A DNA stretch of 64,000 nt from Symsagittifera roscoffensis (Eukaryota; Xenacoelomorpha; Acoela; Convolutidae), in assembly GCF_963678635.1 (NCBI RefSeq), contig NC_087064.1, positions 38,990,532 through 39,054,531 of the forward strand. Reading direction: 5' to 3'. The notes beneath the pieces are model-generated. The model saw only the letters and a list, made by a program, of their open reading frames with translations, was not told the origin of the DNA and ran no database searches. Shown here one piece after another: positions 11,509 to 23,500 of this stretch. Numbering within the stretch: position 1 is the stretch's first letter; each line of letters begins with the position of its first letter. The position numbers and the translations under genes are program-made.

Positions 11509-14040
11509 TTTTAAACAACTTTTGTTTTCATAACCGACATTCAAAAACAATAGTTTGCGAGAAGCACGATGATGCAGTTTTTTTGGATGACTCATACATC
11601 CTATGTTAAAAATATATGAATTTTTAGCTATTTTTTGATTATCAACAACTTCTGTCTTCATAATCAGGTCTCAAAAGTCAATAATTTACGAGATAGCATG
11701 ATGATGTAGCTTTTTCTGGTTGACTCATACATCTTATGATGAAGATTGAAAATCTTTCTCAGTTGTGTTTTGATTCTAAACAATTTTGTCTTCATAATCA
11801 GGTGTCAAAAAGCAAAAATTTCCGAGATGGCCTGATAATGTAGCTATTTCTGGATGACTCATACATCCTATGACTAAAATAATTTTCCCAGCTGTTTTTT
11901 GATTCTAAGCAACTTTTGTCTTCATAATCAAGTCACAAAAGTTGATAGTTTTGGGATATCATGTTGATGTAGCCTTTTCTGGATGACTCATACATCCTAT
12001 GATGAAGATTGAAAGTCTGTTTTAGTTGTTATTTGATTCTGAACAACTTTTGTCTTCATAATCAAGTCTCAAAAGTCAATAGTTTCCGAGATAGCATGAT
12101 AATGTAGCTCTTTCTGGATGGATGACTCATACATCCTATGATGAAGGTTATTTTTTTTCAGAAATTGTTTTTTGATTGTAAACAACTTTTGTCTTCATAA
12201 TAGTTTTATGATTGTTTCCGAGAAATCACAATGATGTAGCTTTTTCTGGGTGACTCAAACATCTTCTGGTGAATATTGAACGCTTCTTTATGTGTTTTTT
12301 GATTCTAAACAACTTTGTATTCATAATAGAGTCTCAAAAATTGATAGTTTCCGAGAAAGCACGATGATGTAGCTTTTTCTGGATGACTCACACATCCTAT
12401 ATTAAAAATATATAAATTTTTAGTTATTTTTTGATTATGAACAACTTTTGTCTCCATAATCAGGTCTCAAAAGTCGATAGTTCACGAGTAGCTTTTTCTG
12501 ATTGACTCGTACATCTTATGATGAAGATTCAAAAAATGCCAGTTGTTAAATGATTCTAAACAACTTTTGTCTTCATAATCAAGTCTCAGATTTCAATAGT
12601 TTCCGAGATAGCATGATGATGTAGTTTTTTTGGATCACTCATACATCCTATGATGAAGATAATTTTTTTCAGTTGTTTTTTGATTCTAAACAACTTTTGT
12701 CTTCATAATAGTTTTATGATTGTTTCCGAGAAATCACAATGATGTAGCTTTTTCTGGATGACTCAAACATCTTCTGGTGAATAATGAACGCTTCTTTAGT
12801 TGTTTTTTGATTCTAAACAACTTTGTCTTCATAATAGAGTCTCAAAAGTCGATAGTTTCCGAGAAAGCACGATGATGTAGCTTTTTCTGGATGACTCATA
12901 CATCCTATGATGAAGGTTGCAAATCTTTTTTAGTTGTTTTTTTTGTTTTAAACAACTTTTGTTTTCATAACCGACATTCAAAAACAATAGTTTGCGAGAA
13001 GCACGATGATGCAGTTTTTTTTGGATGACTCATACATCCTATGTTAAAAATATATGAATTTTTAGCTATTTTTTGATTATCAACAACTTCTGTCTTCATA
13101 ATCAGGTCTCAAAAGTCAATAGTTTACGAGATAGCATGATGATGTAGCTTTTTCTGGTTGACTCATACATCTTATGATGAAGATTGAAAATCTTTCTCAG
13201 TTGTGTTTTGATTCTAAACAATTTTGTCTTCATAATCAGGTGTCAAAAAGCAAAAATTTCCGAGATGGCCTGATAATGTAGCTATTTCTGGATGACTCAT
13301 ACATCCTATGACGAAAATAATTTTCCCAGCTGTTTTTTGATTCTAAGCAACTTTTGTCTTCATAATCAAGTCACAAAAGTTGATAGTTTTGGGATATCAT
13401 GTTGATGTAGCCTTTTCTGGATGACTCATACATCCTATGATGAAGATTGAAAGTCTTTTTTAGTTGTTATTTGATTCTGAACAACTTTTGTCTTCATAAT
13501 CAAGTCTCAAAAGTCAATAGTTTCCGAGATAGCATGATAATGTAGCTCTTTCTGGATGGATGACTCATACATCCTATGATGAAGGTTATTTTTTTTCAGA
13601 AATTGTTTTTTGATTGTAAACAACTTTTGTCTTCATAATAGTTTTATGATTGTTTCCGAGAAATCACAATGATGTAGCTTTTTCTGGGTGACTCAAACAT
13701 CTTCTGGTGAATATTGAACGCTTCTTTATGTGTTTTTTGATTCTAAACAACTTTGTATTCATAATAGAGTCTCAAAAATTGATAGTTTCCGAGAAAGCAC
13801 GATGATGTAGCTTTTTCTGGATGACTCACACATCCTATATTAAAAATATATAAATTTTTAGTTATTTTTTGATTATGAACAACTTTTGTCTCCATAATCA
13901 GGTCTCAAAAGTGGATGGTTCACGAGTAGTTTTTTCTGGTTGACTCATACATCTTATGATGAAGATTGAAAATCTTTTTTAGTTGTTTTTTTTTATTTTA
14001 AACAACTTTTGTCTTCATAATCGAGACTCAAAACCGATAG

Positions 14041-16828
14041 TTTGCGAGAAGCACGATGATGCAGTTTTTTCTGGATGACTCACACATCCTTTGTTAAAAT
14101 AAATAAATTTTTAGTTATTTTTTGATTATCAACAACTTCTGTCTTCATAATCAGGTCTCAAAAGTCGATAGTTTACGAGATAGCATGATGATGTAGCTTT
14201 TTCTGACTGACTCACACATCCTATGTTAAAAAGAAAAAAAAATTTTAAGTTATTTTTTGATTATCAACAACTTTTGTCCTCATAATCAAGTGTCAAAAGT
14301 CGATAGTTTCCGAGATAGCATGATGATGTAGCTTTTTATGGATGACTCATACATCCTATGATGAAGGTTGCAAATCTTTTTTAGATGTTTTTGTATTTTA
14401 AACAACTTTTGTTTTCATAACCGACATTCAAAAACAATAGTTTGCCAGAAGCACGATGATGCAGTTTTTTCTGGATGACTCACACATCCTTTGTTAAAAT
14501 AAATAAATTTTTAGTTATTTTTTGATTATCAACAACTTCTGTCTTCATAATCAGGTCTCAAAAGTCGATAGTTTACGAGATAGCATGATGATGTAGCTTT
14601 TTCTGACTGACTCACACATCCTATCTTAAAAATAAAAAAAAAAATTTTAAGTTATTTTTTGATTATCAACAACTTTTGTCCTCATAATCAAGTGTCAAAA
14701 GTCGATAGTTTCCGAGATAGCATGATGATGTAGCTTTTTCTGGATGACTCATACATCCTATGATGAAGGTTGCAAATCTTTTTTAGATGTTTTTGTATTT
14801 TAAACAACTTTTGTTTTCATAACCGACATTCAAAAACAATAGTTTGCCAGAAGCACGATGATGCAGTTTTTTTTGGATGACTCATACATCCTATGTTAAA
14901 AATATATGAATTTTTAGTTATTTTTTGATTATCAACAACTTCTGTCTTCATAATCAGGTCTCAAAAGTCGATAGTTTACGAGATAGCATGATGATGTAGC
15001 TTTTTCTGACTGACTCACACATCCTATGTTAAAAAAAAAAAAAAGTTTTAGGTTATTTTTTGATTATCAACAACTTTTGTCCTCATAATCAAGTGTCGAA
15101 AGTCGATAGTTTCCGAGATAGCATGATGATGTAGCTTTTTCTGGATGACTCATACATCCTATGATGAAGGTTGCAAATCTTTTTTAGATGTTTTTGTATT
15201 TTAAACAACTTTTGTTTTCATAACCGACATTCAAAAACAATAGTTTGCCAGAAGCACGATGATGCAGTTTTTTTTGGATGACTCATACATCCTATGTTAA
15301 AAATATATGAATTTTTAGTTATTTTTTGATTATCAACAACTTCTGTCTTCATAATCAGGTCTCAAAAGTCAATAGTTTACGAGATAGCATGATGATGTAG
15401 CTTTTTCTGGATGACTCATACATCCTATGATGAAGGCTGCAAATCTTTTTTTAGATGTTTTTGTATTTTAAACAACTTTTGTTTTCATAACCGACATTCA
15501 AAAACAATAGTTTGCCAGAAGCACGATGATGCAGTTTTTTTTGGATGACTCATACATCCTATGTTAAAAATATATGAATTTTTAGTTGTTTTTTGATTAT
15601 CAACAACTTCTGTCTTCATAATCAGGTCTAAAAAGTCGATAGTTTACGAGATAGCATGATGATGTAGCTTTTTCTGACTGACTCACACATCCTATGTTAA
15701 AAAAAAAAAAAATTCTAAGTTATTTTTTGATTATCAACAACTTTTGTCCTCATAATCAAGTGTCAAAAGTCGATAGTTTCCGAGATAGCATGATGATGTA
15801 GCTTTTTCTGGATGACTCATACATCCTATGATGAAGGTTGCAAATCTTTTTTAGATGTTTTTGTATTTTAAACAACTTTTGTTTTCATAACCGACATTCA
15901 AAAACAATAGTTTGCCAGAAGCACGATGATGCAGTTTTTTTTGGATGACTCACACATCCTTTGTTAAAATAAATAAATTTTTAGTTATTTTTTGATTATC
16001 AACAACTTCTGTCTTCATAATCGGGTCTCAAAAGTCTATAGTTTACGAGATAGCATGATGATGTAGCTTTTTCTGACTGACTCACACATCCTATGTTAAA
16101 AATAAAAAAAAAATTTTAAGTTATTTTTTGATTATCAACAACTTTTGTCCTCATAATCAAGTGTCAAAAGTCGATAGTTTCCGAGATAGCATGATGATGT
16201 AGCTTTTTCTGGATGACTCATACATCCTATGATGAAGGTTGCAAATCTTTTTTAGATGTTTTTGTATTTTAAACAACTTTTGTTTTCATAACCGACATTC
16301 AAAAACTATAGTTTGCCAGAAGCACGATGATGCAGTTTTTTTTGGATGACTCATACATCCTCTGTTAAAAATATATGAATTTTTAGTTATTTTTTGATTA
16401 TCAACAACTTCTGTCTTCATAATCAGGTCTCAAAAGTCGATAGTTTACGAGATAGCATGATGATGTAGCTTTTTCTGACTGACTCACACATCCTATGTTA
16501 AAAATAAAAAAAAAATTTTAAGTTATTTTTTGATTATCAACAACTTTTGTCCTCATAATCAAGTGTCACAAGTCGATAGTTTCCGAGATAGCATGATGAT
16601 GTAGCTTTTTCTGGATGACTCATACATCCTATGATGAAGGTTGCAAATCTTTTTTAGATGTTTTTGTATTTTAAACAACTTTTGTTTTCATAACCGACAT
16701 TCAAAAACAATAGTTTGCCAGAAGCACGATGATGCAGTTTTTTTTGGATGACTCATACATCCTATGTTAAAAATATATGAATTTTTAGTTATTTTTTGAT
16801 TATCAACAATTTCTGTCTTCATAATCAG
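14041..16828 (+). repeat. 401-bp trimer HOR array (about seven full copies)
   Basis: The monomer beginning TTTGCCAGAAGCACGATG (TTTGCGAGAAG in the first copy) starts at 14,041, 14,441, 14,843, 15,244, 15,511, 15,911, 16,312 and 16,714. Spacings are 400, 402, 401, 267, 400, 401 and 402 bp. Each 401-bp unit has three monomers, marked in order by TTTGCCAGAAGC, TTTACGAGATAGC with CTGACTGACTC, and TTTCCGAGATAGC with GATGAAGGTTGCAAATC. The 267-bp unit at 15,244 lacks the middle monomer. The homopolymer after ATCCTATGTTAAAAA varies in length between copies. The final copy runs into a B monomer at about 16,829. Confidence 0.88.
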
Positions 16829-19090
16829 GTGTCAAAAAGCAAAAGTTTCCGAGACGGCCTGATAATGTAGCTATTTCTGGATGACTCATACATCTTGTGA
16901 CGAAAATAATTTTCCCAGCTGTTTTTTGATTCTAAACAACTTTTGTCTTCATATTCAAGTCACAAAATTTGATAGTTTTGGGATATCATGTTGATGTAGC
17001 CTTTTCTGGATGACTCATACATCCTATAATGAAGATTGAAAGTCAGTTTTAGTTTTTATTTGATTCTGAACAAATTTTGTCTTCATAATCAAGTCTTAAA
17101 AGTCAATAGTTTCCGAGATAGCATGATAATGTAGCTCTTTCTGGATGGATGACTCATACATCCTATGATGAAGGTTATCTTTTTTTCAGAAATTGTTTTT
17201 CATTGTAAACAACTTTTGTCTTCATAATAGTTTTGTGATTGTTTCCGAGAAATCACAATGATGTAGCTTTTTCTGGGTGACTCAAACATCTTCTGGTGAA
17301 TATTGACCGCTTCTTTAGTTGTTTTTTGATTCTAAACAACTTTGTATTCATAATAGAGTCTCAAAAGTCGATAGTTTCCGAGAAAGCACGATGATGTAGC
17401 TTTTTCTGGATGACTCACACATCCTAAATTAAAAATATATAAAAAAATTTTAGTTATTTTTTGATTATGAACAACTTTTGTCTCCATAATCAGGTCTCAA
17501 AAGTGGATGGTTCACGAGTAGTTTTTTCTGGTTGACTCATACATCTTATGATGAAGATTGAAAATCTTTTTTAGTTGTTATTTTTATTTTAAACAACTTT
17601 TGTCTTCATAATCGAGACTCAAAACCGATAGTTTGCGAGAAGCACGATGATGCAGTTTTTTCTGGATGACTCACACATCCTTTGTGAAAAATAAATAAAT
17701 TTTCAGTTATTTTTTGATTATCAACAACTTTTGTCCTCATAATCAAGTGTCAAAAGTCGATAGTTTCCGAGATAGTATGTTGACGTAGCTTTTTCTGGAT
17801 GACTCACACATCCTAAATTAAAAATATATAAAATTTTAGTTATTTTTTGATTATGAACAACTTTTGTCTCCATAATCAGGTCTCAAAAGTGGATGGTTCA
17901 CGAGTAGTTTTTTTCTGGTTGACTCATACATCTTATGATGAAGATTGAAAATCTTTTTTAGTTGTTATTTTTATTTTAAACAACTTTTGTCTTCATAATC
18001 GAGACTCAAAACCGATAGTTTGCGAGAAGCACGATGATGCAGTTTTTTCTGGATGACTCACACATCCTTTGTTAAAAATAAATAAATTTTTAGTTATTTT
18101 TTGATTATCAACAAGTTCTGTCTTCATAATCAGGTCTCAAAAGTCGATAGTTTACGAGATAGCATGATGATGTAGCTTTTTCTGGTTGACTCATACATCT
18201 TATGATGAATGTTGAACGCTTTTTTAGTTGTTTTTTTATTCTAAACAACTTTGTCTTCATAATAGAGTCTCAAAAGTCGATAGTTTCCGAGAAATCACGA
18301 TGATGTAGCTTTTTCTGACTGACTCACACATCCTATGTTAAAATTATATAAATTTTCAGTTATTTTTTGATTATCAACAACTTTTGTCCTCATAATCAAG
18401 CGTCAAAAGTCGATAGTTTCCGAGATAGCATGATGATGTAGCTTTTTCTGGATGACTCATACATCCTATGATGAAGGTTGCAAATCTTTTTTGGTTGTTT
18501 TTTTATTTTAAGCAACTTTTGTTTTCATAACCGACTCTCAAAACCAATAGTTTGCGAGAAGCACGACGATGCATTTTTTTCTGGATGACCCATGCATCCT
18601 ATGTTAAAAATATATAAATTTTCAGTTATTTTTTGATTATCAACAGATTCTGTCTTCATAATCAGGTCTCAAAAGTCAATAGTTTACGAGATAGCATGAT
18701 GATGTAGCTTTTTTTGGTTGACTCATTCATCTTATGATGAAGATTGAAAATCTTTCTCAGTTGTGTTTTGATTCTAAACAATTTTGTCTTCATAATCAGG
18801 TGTCAAAAAACGAAAATTTCCGAGAGGCCTGATAATGTAGCTATTTCTGGATGACTCATACATCCAATGACGAAGATAATTTTCTCAGCTGTTTTTTGAT
18901 TCTAAGCAACTTTTGTCTTCATAATCAAGTCTCAAAAGTCGATAGTTTCCGAGAAAGCACGATGTTGTAGCTTTTTCTGGATGACTCAAACATCCAATGT
19001 TAAACAAATATAATTTTTCAGTTAGTTTTTGATTATCAACAACTTTTGTCTTCATAATCAATTCTCAAAAAGCAAAAATTCCGAGATGGC
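16829..19090 (+). repeat. Mixed zone with a ~390-bp repeat and partial 1,437-bp HOR material
   Basis: The left part (16,829-17,520) resumes monomers of the 1,437-bp unit in the same order, including the doubled GGATGGATGACTC and the GTTTCCGAGAAATCAC marker near 17,237. The word GACTCACACATCCTAAATT occurs at 17,412 and 17,801, showing a three-monomer repeat of about 389 bp. The rest, to 19,090, is single diverged monomers of the TTTGCGAGAAGC, TTTACGAG and TTTCCGAG types. Confidence 0.7.
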
Positions 19091-19300
19091 CTGATAATGT
19101 GAATTTTGATAGCATGATGATATTGTTCTTTGTGGGTGACTCTTACTTGCTATGATAAAAATAAAGTTTTTTTTTCAGTTGGTTTTTTTTCTAAATAACT
19201 TTTGTATTCATAATCAAGCCTCTAAAAGTGATAGTTTCCGAGATTGCCTAATATGTAGCTTTTTCTGGATGACTCGAACATTTTGTCTCTTTAGCCAAGT
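19091..19300 (+). repeat. Scrambled junction between the left and right monomer families
   Basis: Three irregular joins occur within about 200 bp. GATAATGTGAATTTTGATAGC joins a B-type start to an A-type box start near 19,100. The box is then TTCTTTGTGGGTGACTCTTAC. A second join, GACTCGAACATTTTGTCTC near 19,273, drops the whole linker. After this point the array is of the mixed A/B kind. It looks like an old recombination breakpoint between sub-arrays rather than an inserted element, since every piece is satellite. Confidence 0.6.
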
Positions 19301-20060
19301 CTCAAAAACCGATTATTTCGACATAGCATGATATAGTTTTTTCTAGATGACTCATACGTCCTATGATGTGGGGAAAAAATTTTTCAGAAATCGTTTTTGA
19401 TTCAAAACAACTTTGGTTTTCATAATCAAGTCTCATAATACGATAATTTTCGAGATGGCCTGATAAGGTAAATCTTTTTGGATGACTCATACATCCTATG
19501 ATGAAGATTGAAAATCTTTCTTAATTGTTTTTTTATTCTAATCAACTTTGGTCTTCATAATCAGGTGTCAAAATTCGATAATTTCCGTAATGGCCTGATA
19601 ATGTAGCTTTTGCTGGATGACTCATACCGCCTATGATGAAGATTGAGGATCTCTTCTTGTGTTTTTTGATTCTACACAACTTTTGTCTTCATAATCAGGT
19701 GTCAAAAGTAAAGTCTACAATTTCCGAGATGGCCTGATAATGTAGCTTTTTGTGGATGACTCATACACTCTATGGTGAAGATATTTTTTTTCGGTTGTTT
19801 TTGATTCTGAACCTTTTTTTCATCATAATCAAGTCTCAAAAGTTGATAGTTTTCGAGATAGCATGATAATGTAGCTCTTTCTGGATGAATTATACATCGT
19901 ATGATGAAAAATAAACTTTTCTCAGAAAATGTTTTTTGATTTTAAAAAGTTTTTGTTTCATAATCAAGTCTCAAAAGTCGATAACTTCCGAGATAGCATG
20001 ATGATGTAGATTTTTCTGGATGACTCATACATCGTATGATGAAAATTGGGAAACCTTTTC
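19301..20060 (+). repeat. Diverged A/B monomers, source-like copy of the later mosaic islands
   Basis: These monomers are less alike than those around them. They carry distinctive words such as TTCCGTAATGGCC, GATTGAGGATCTCTTC, GTAAAGTCTA and GAATTATACATCGTATGATG. The same words in the same order recur at about 48,150-48,884 and 53,240-53,832, and in part at about 56,240-56,600. That makes this segment a relative of the source of those islands. Confidence 0.7.
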
Positions 20061-23000
20061 ATGTTGTTTTTTGATTTTACACACTTTTGTCTCTATAATC
20101 AGATGTCAAAAGTTGATGATTACCGAGATGGCCTGATATTGTAGCTTTTTCTGGATGACTCATGCGTTCTATGGTGAAGATAATTTTTTTCAGTTGTTTT
20201 TGATTCTAAACAGTTTTGGCTTCTTCATCAAGTCTCAAAAAAGATAGGTTCTGAGATAGCATGATGATGTAGCTTTTTCTGGATGGTTCATACATCTTAT
20301 GAAAAAGATTGAGAATCTCTTTTAGTTCTTTTGTGATTCTAAACAAATTTTGTCATCATAATCTGGTGTCAAAGTCGATATTTTCCCAGATGGCCTGATA
20401 ATGTAGACTTTTCTGGATGACTCATACATACTGTGATGAAGATTGAAAATTTTGTTTGCTGTTTTTTGATTCTAATCAACTTTTCTTTTCATAATCAGGT
20501 GTCAAAAATTGATAGTTTCCGTGATGGCCTGATAATGTAGCTTTTTTTGGTTGACTCATACACTCTATGGTGAAGATATCTTTTTCAGTTGTTTTTGACT
20601 CTAAACAATTTTTGTCTTCATAATCAAGTCTCAAAAGTTGATAGTTTTTGAGATAGCATGATGATGTAACTTTTTCTGGATGACTCATACATCCTATGAT
20701 GAAGGTTAATTTTTTTGCAGAAATTGTTTTTTTTTAATTTTAAACAGTTTTTGTTCCATAATCAAGTATCAAACGTCGATAATTTCCGAGATAGCTTGAT
20801 TATGTAGCTTTTTCTGGATTACTCATACATCCTATGATGAAGATTGAAAACCTTTTTTTAGTTGTTTTTTGATTTTAGACGTGTTTTGCCTTCATAATCA
20901 GGTGTCATAAGCCAATAATTTTCGAGATGGTCTGACAATGAAGCTTTTTCCGGATGACTCATGCATCCTATGGTGAAAATTTTTTTTAGTTATTTCTAAT
21001 TCCAAACAGTTTTTGTCTTCATAATCAAGTCTCAAAAGTCGATAGTTTCCGAGATAGCATGGTGATGTAGCTTTTTCTGGATTACTCGTACATCCCATGA
21101 TAAAGATTGAAAGTGTTTTTAATGGTTTTTTGATTCTGAACAACTTTTGTCTTGATAATCAGGTGTCAAAAAGCAAAAACTTCCCAGGTGGCTTGATAAT
21201 GTAGCTCTTTCTGGATGACTAATACATCCTATGATGAAGATAATTGTTTTCAGTTAAGTCTAATTCCAAACAATTTTTGTCTTCATAATCATGTCTCAAC
21301 ATTCGATAGTTTCCGAGATAGCATGCTGATGTAGCCTTTTCTGGATGACTCATACATCCTATGATGAAGATTGAAAACCTTTTTTTAGTTGTTTTTTGAT
21401 TTTAGACGTGTTTTGCCTTCATAATCAGGTGTCATAAGCCAATAATTTTCGAGATGGTCTGACAATGAAGCTTTTTCCGGATGACTCATGCATCCTATGG
21501 TGAAAATTTTTTTTTAGTTATTTCTAATTCCAAACAGTTTTTGTCTTCATAATCAAGTCTCAAAAGTCGATAGTTTCCGAGATAGCATGGTGATGTAGCT
21601 TTTTCTGGATTACTCGTACATCCCATGATAAAGATTGAAAGTGTTTTTAATGGTTTTTTGATTCTGAACAACTTTTGTCTTGATAATCAGGTGTCAAAAA
21701 GCAAAAACTTCCGAGGTGGCTTGATAATGTAGCTCTTTCTGGATGACTAATACATCCTATGATGAAGATAATTGTTTTCAGTTAAGTCTAATTCCAAACA
21801 ATTTTTGTCTTCATAATCATGTCTCAACATTCGATAGTTTCCGAGATAGCATGCTGATGTAGCCTTTTCTGGATGACTCATACATCCTATGATGAAGATT
21901 GAAAGTCTTTTTTTAGTTTTTTTTTATTCTGAATACTTTTTGTCTTCATAATCAAGTCTCAAAAGTCGATAGTTTGCGAGATAGCATGATGATGTAGCTT
22001 TTTCTGGATAACTCATACATCCTATGATGAAGATTGAAAACCTTTTTTCAGTTGTTTTTTGATTTTACACACTTTTGTCTCTATAATCAGATGTCAAAAG
22101 TTGATGATTACCGAGATGGCCTGATATTGTAGCTTTTTCTGGATGACTCATGCGTTCTATGGTGAAGATAATTTTTTTCAGTTGTTTTTGATTCTAAACA
22201 GTTTTGGCTTCTTCATCAAGTCTCAAAAAAGATAGGTTCTGAGATAGCATGATGATGTAGCTTTTTCTGGATGGTTCATACATCTTATGAAAAAGATTGA
22301 GAATCTCTTTTAGTTCTTTTGTGATTCTAAACAAATTTTGTCATCATAATCTGGTGTCAAAGTCGATATTTTCCCAGATGGCCTGATAATGTAGACTTTT
22401 CTGGATGACTCATACATACTGTGATGAAGATTGAAAATTTTTTTTGCTGTTTTTTGATTCTAATCAACTTTTCTTTTCATAATCAGGTGTCAAAAATTGA
22501 TAGTTTCCGTGATGGCCTGATAATGTAGCTTTTTTTGGTTGACTCATACACTCTATGGTGAAGATATCTTTTTCAGTTGTTTTTGACTCTAAACAATTTT
22601 TGTCTTCATAATCAAGTCTCAAAAGTTGATAGTTTTTGAGATAGCATGATGATGTAACTTTTTCTGGATGACTCATACATCCTATGATGAAGGTTAATTT
22701 TTTTGCAGAAATTGTTTTTTTTTAATTTTAAACAGTTTTTGTTCCATAATCAAGTATCAAACGTCGATAATTTCCGAGATAGCTTGATTATGTAGCTTTT
22801 TCTGGATTACTCATACATCCTATGATGAAGATTGAAAACCTTTTTTTAGTTGTTTTTTGATTTTAGACGTGTTTTGCCTTCATAATCAGGTGTCATAAGC
22901 CAATAATTTTCGAGATGGTCTGACAATGAAGCTTTTTCCGGATGACTCATGCATCCTATGGTGAAAATTTTTTTTTAGTTATTTCTAATTCCAAACAGTT

Positions 23001-23500
23001 TTTGTCTTCATAATCAAGTCTCAAAAGTCGATAGTTTCCGAGATAGCATGGTGATGTAGCTTTTTCTGGATTACTCGTACATCCCATGATAAAGATTGAA
23101 AGTGTTTTTAATGGTTTTTTGATTCTGAACAACTTTTGTCTTGATAATCAGGTGTCAAAAAGCAAAAACTTCCGAGGTGGCTTGATAATGTAGCTCTTTC
23201 TGGATGACTAATACATCCTATGATGAAGATAATTGTTTTCAGTTAAGTCTAATTCCAAACAATTTTTGTCTTCATAATCATGTCTCAACATTCGATAGTT
23301 TCCGAGATAGCATGCTGATGTAGCCTTTTCTGGATGACTCATACATCCTATGATGAAGATTGAAAGTCTTTTTTTAGTTTTTTTTTTATTCTGAATACTT
23401 TTTGTCTTCATAATCAAGTCTCAAAAGTCGATAGTTTGCGAGATAGCATGATGATGTAGCTTTTTCTGGATAACTCATACATCCTATGATGAAGATTGAA
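20061..23500 (+). repeat. 1,988-bp tandem duplication (15 monomers) with an internal 527-bp duplication
   Basis: GATTTTAC of the ACACACTTTTGTCTC monomer lies at 20,073 and 22,061, and GTGTTTTGCC lies at 20,881 and 22,869, both 1,988 bp apart. The copies are nearly identical by eye over more than 1.3 kb. Inside the first copy GTGTTTTGCC recurs at 21,408, giving a 527-bp (four-monomer) tandem duplication that the second copy carries only once. The 527-bp event therefore followed or accompanied the larger one, or one copy was lost. Confidence 0.8.

Larger units (their letters stand above)
10773..14040 (+). repeat. HOR zone: 1,437-bp unit (~11 monomers), two-plus copies
   Basis: The marker GATTGTTTCCGAGAAATCAC lies at 10,773, 12,210 and 13,648 (spacings 1,437 and 1,438). 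A second marker of the same kind lies at 11,281 and 12,718 (1,437). The intervening order of monomers is the same in both copies, including the short box TTCACGAGTAGC, the word AAATGCCAGTTGTTAAATG, the GTTTGCGAGAAGCACG monomer and the doubled GGATGGATGACTC near 12,118 and 13,556. The third copy is cut where the trimer array begins. Confidence 0.8.

Noticed and set aside
19091-19300. Unique-sequence gap or array boundary
   Set aside because: The odd sequence is made of satellite pieces in unusual joins, and the array continues on both sides in the same orientation.
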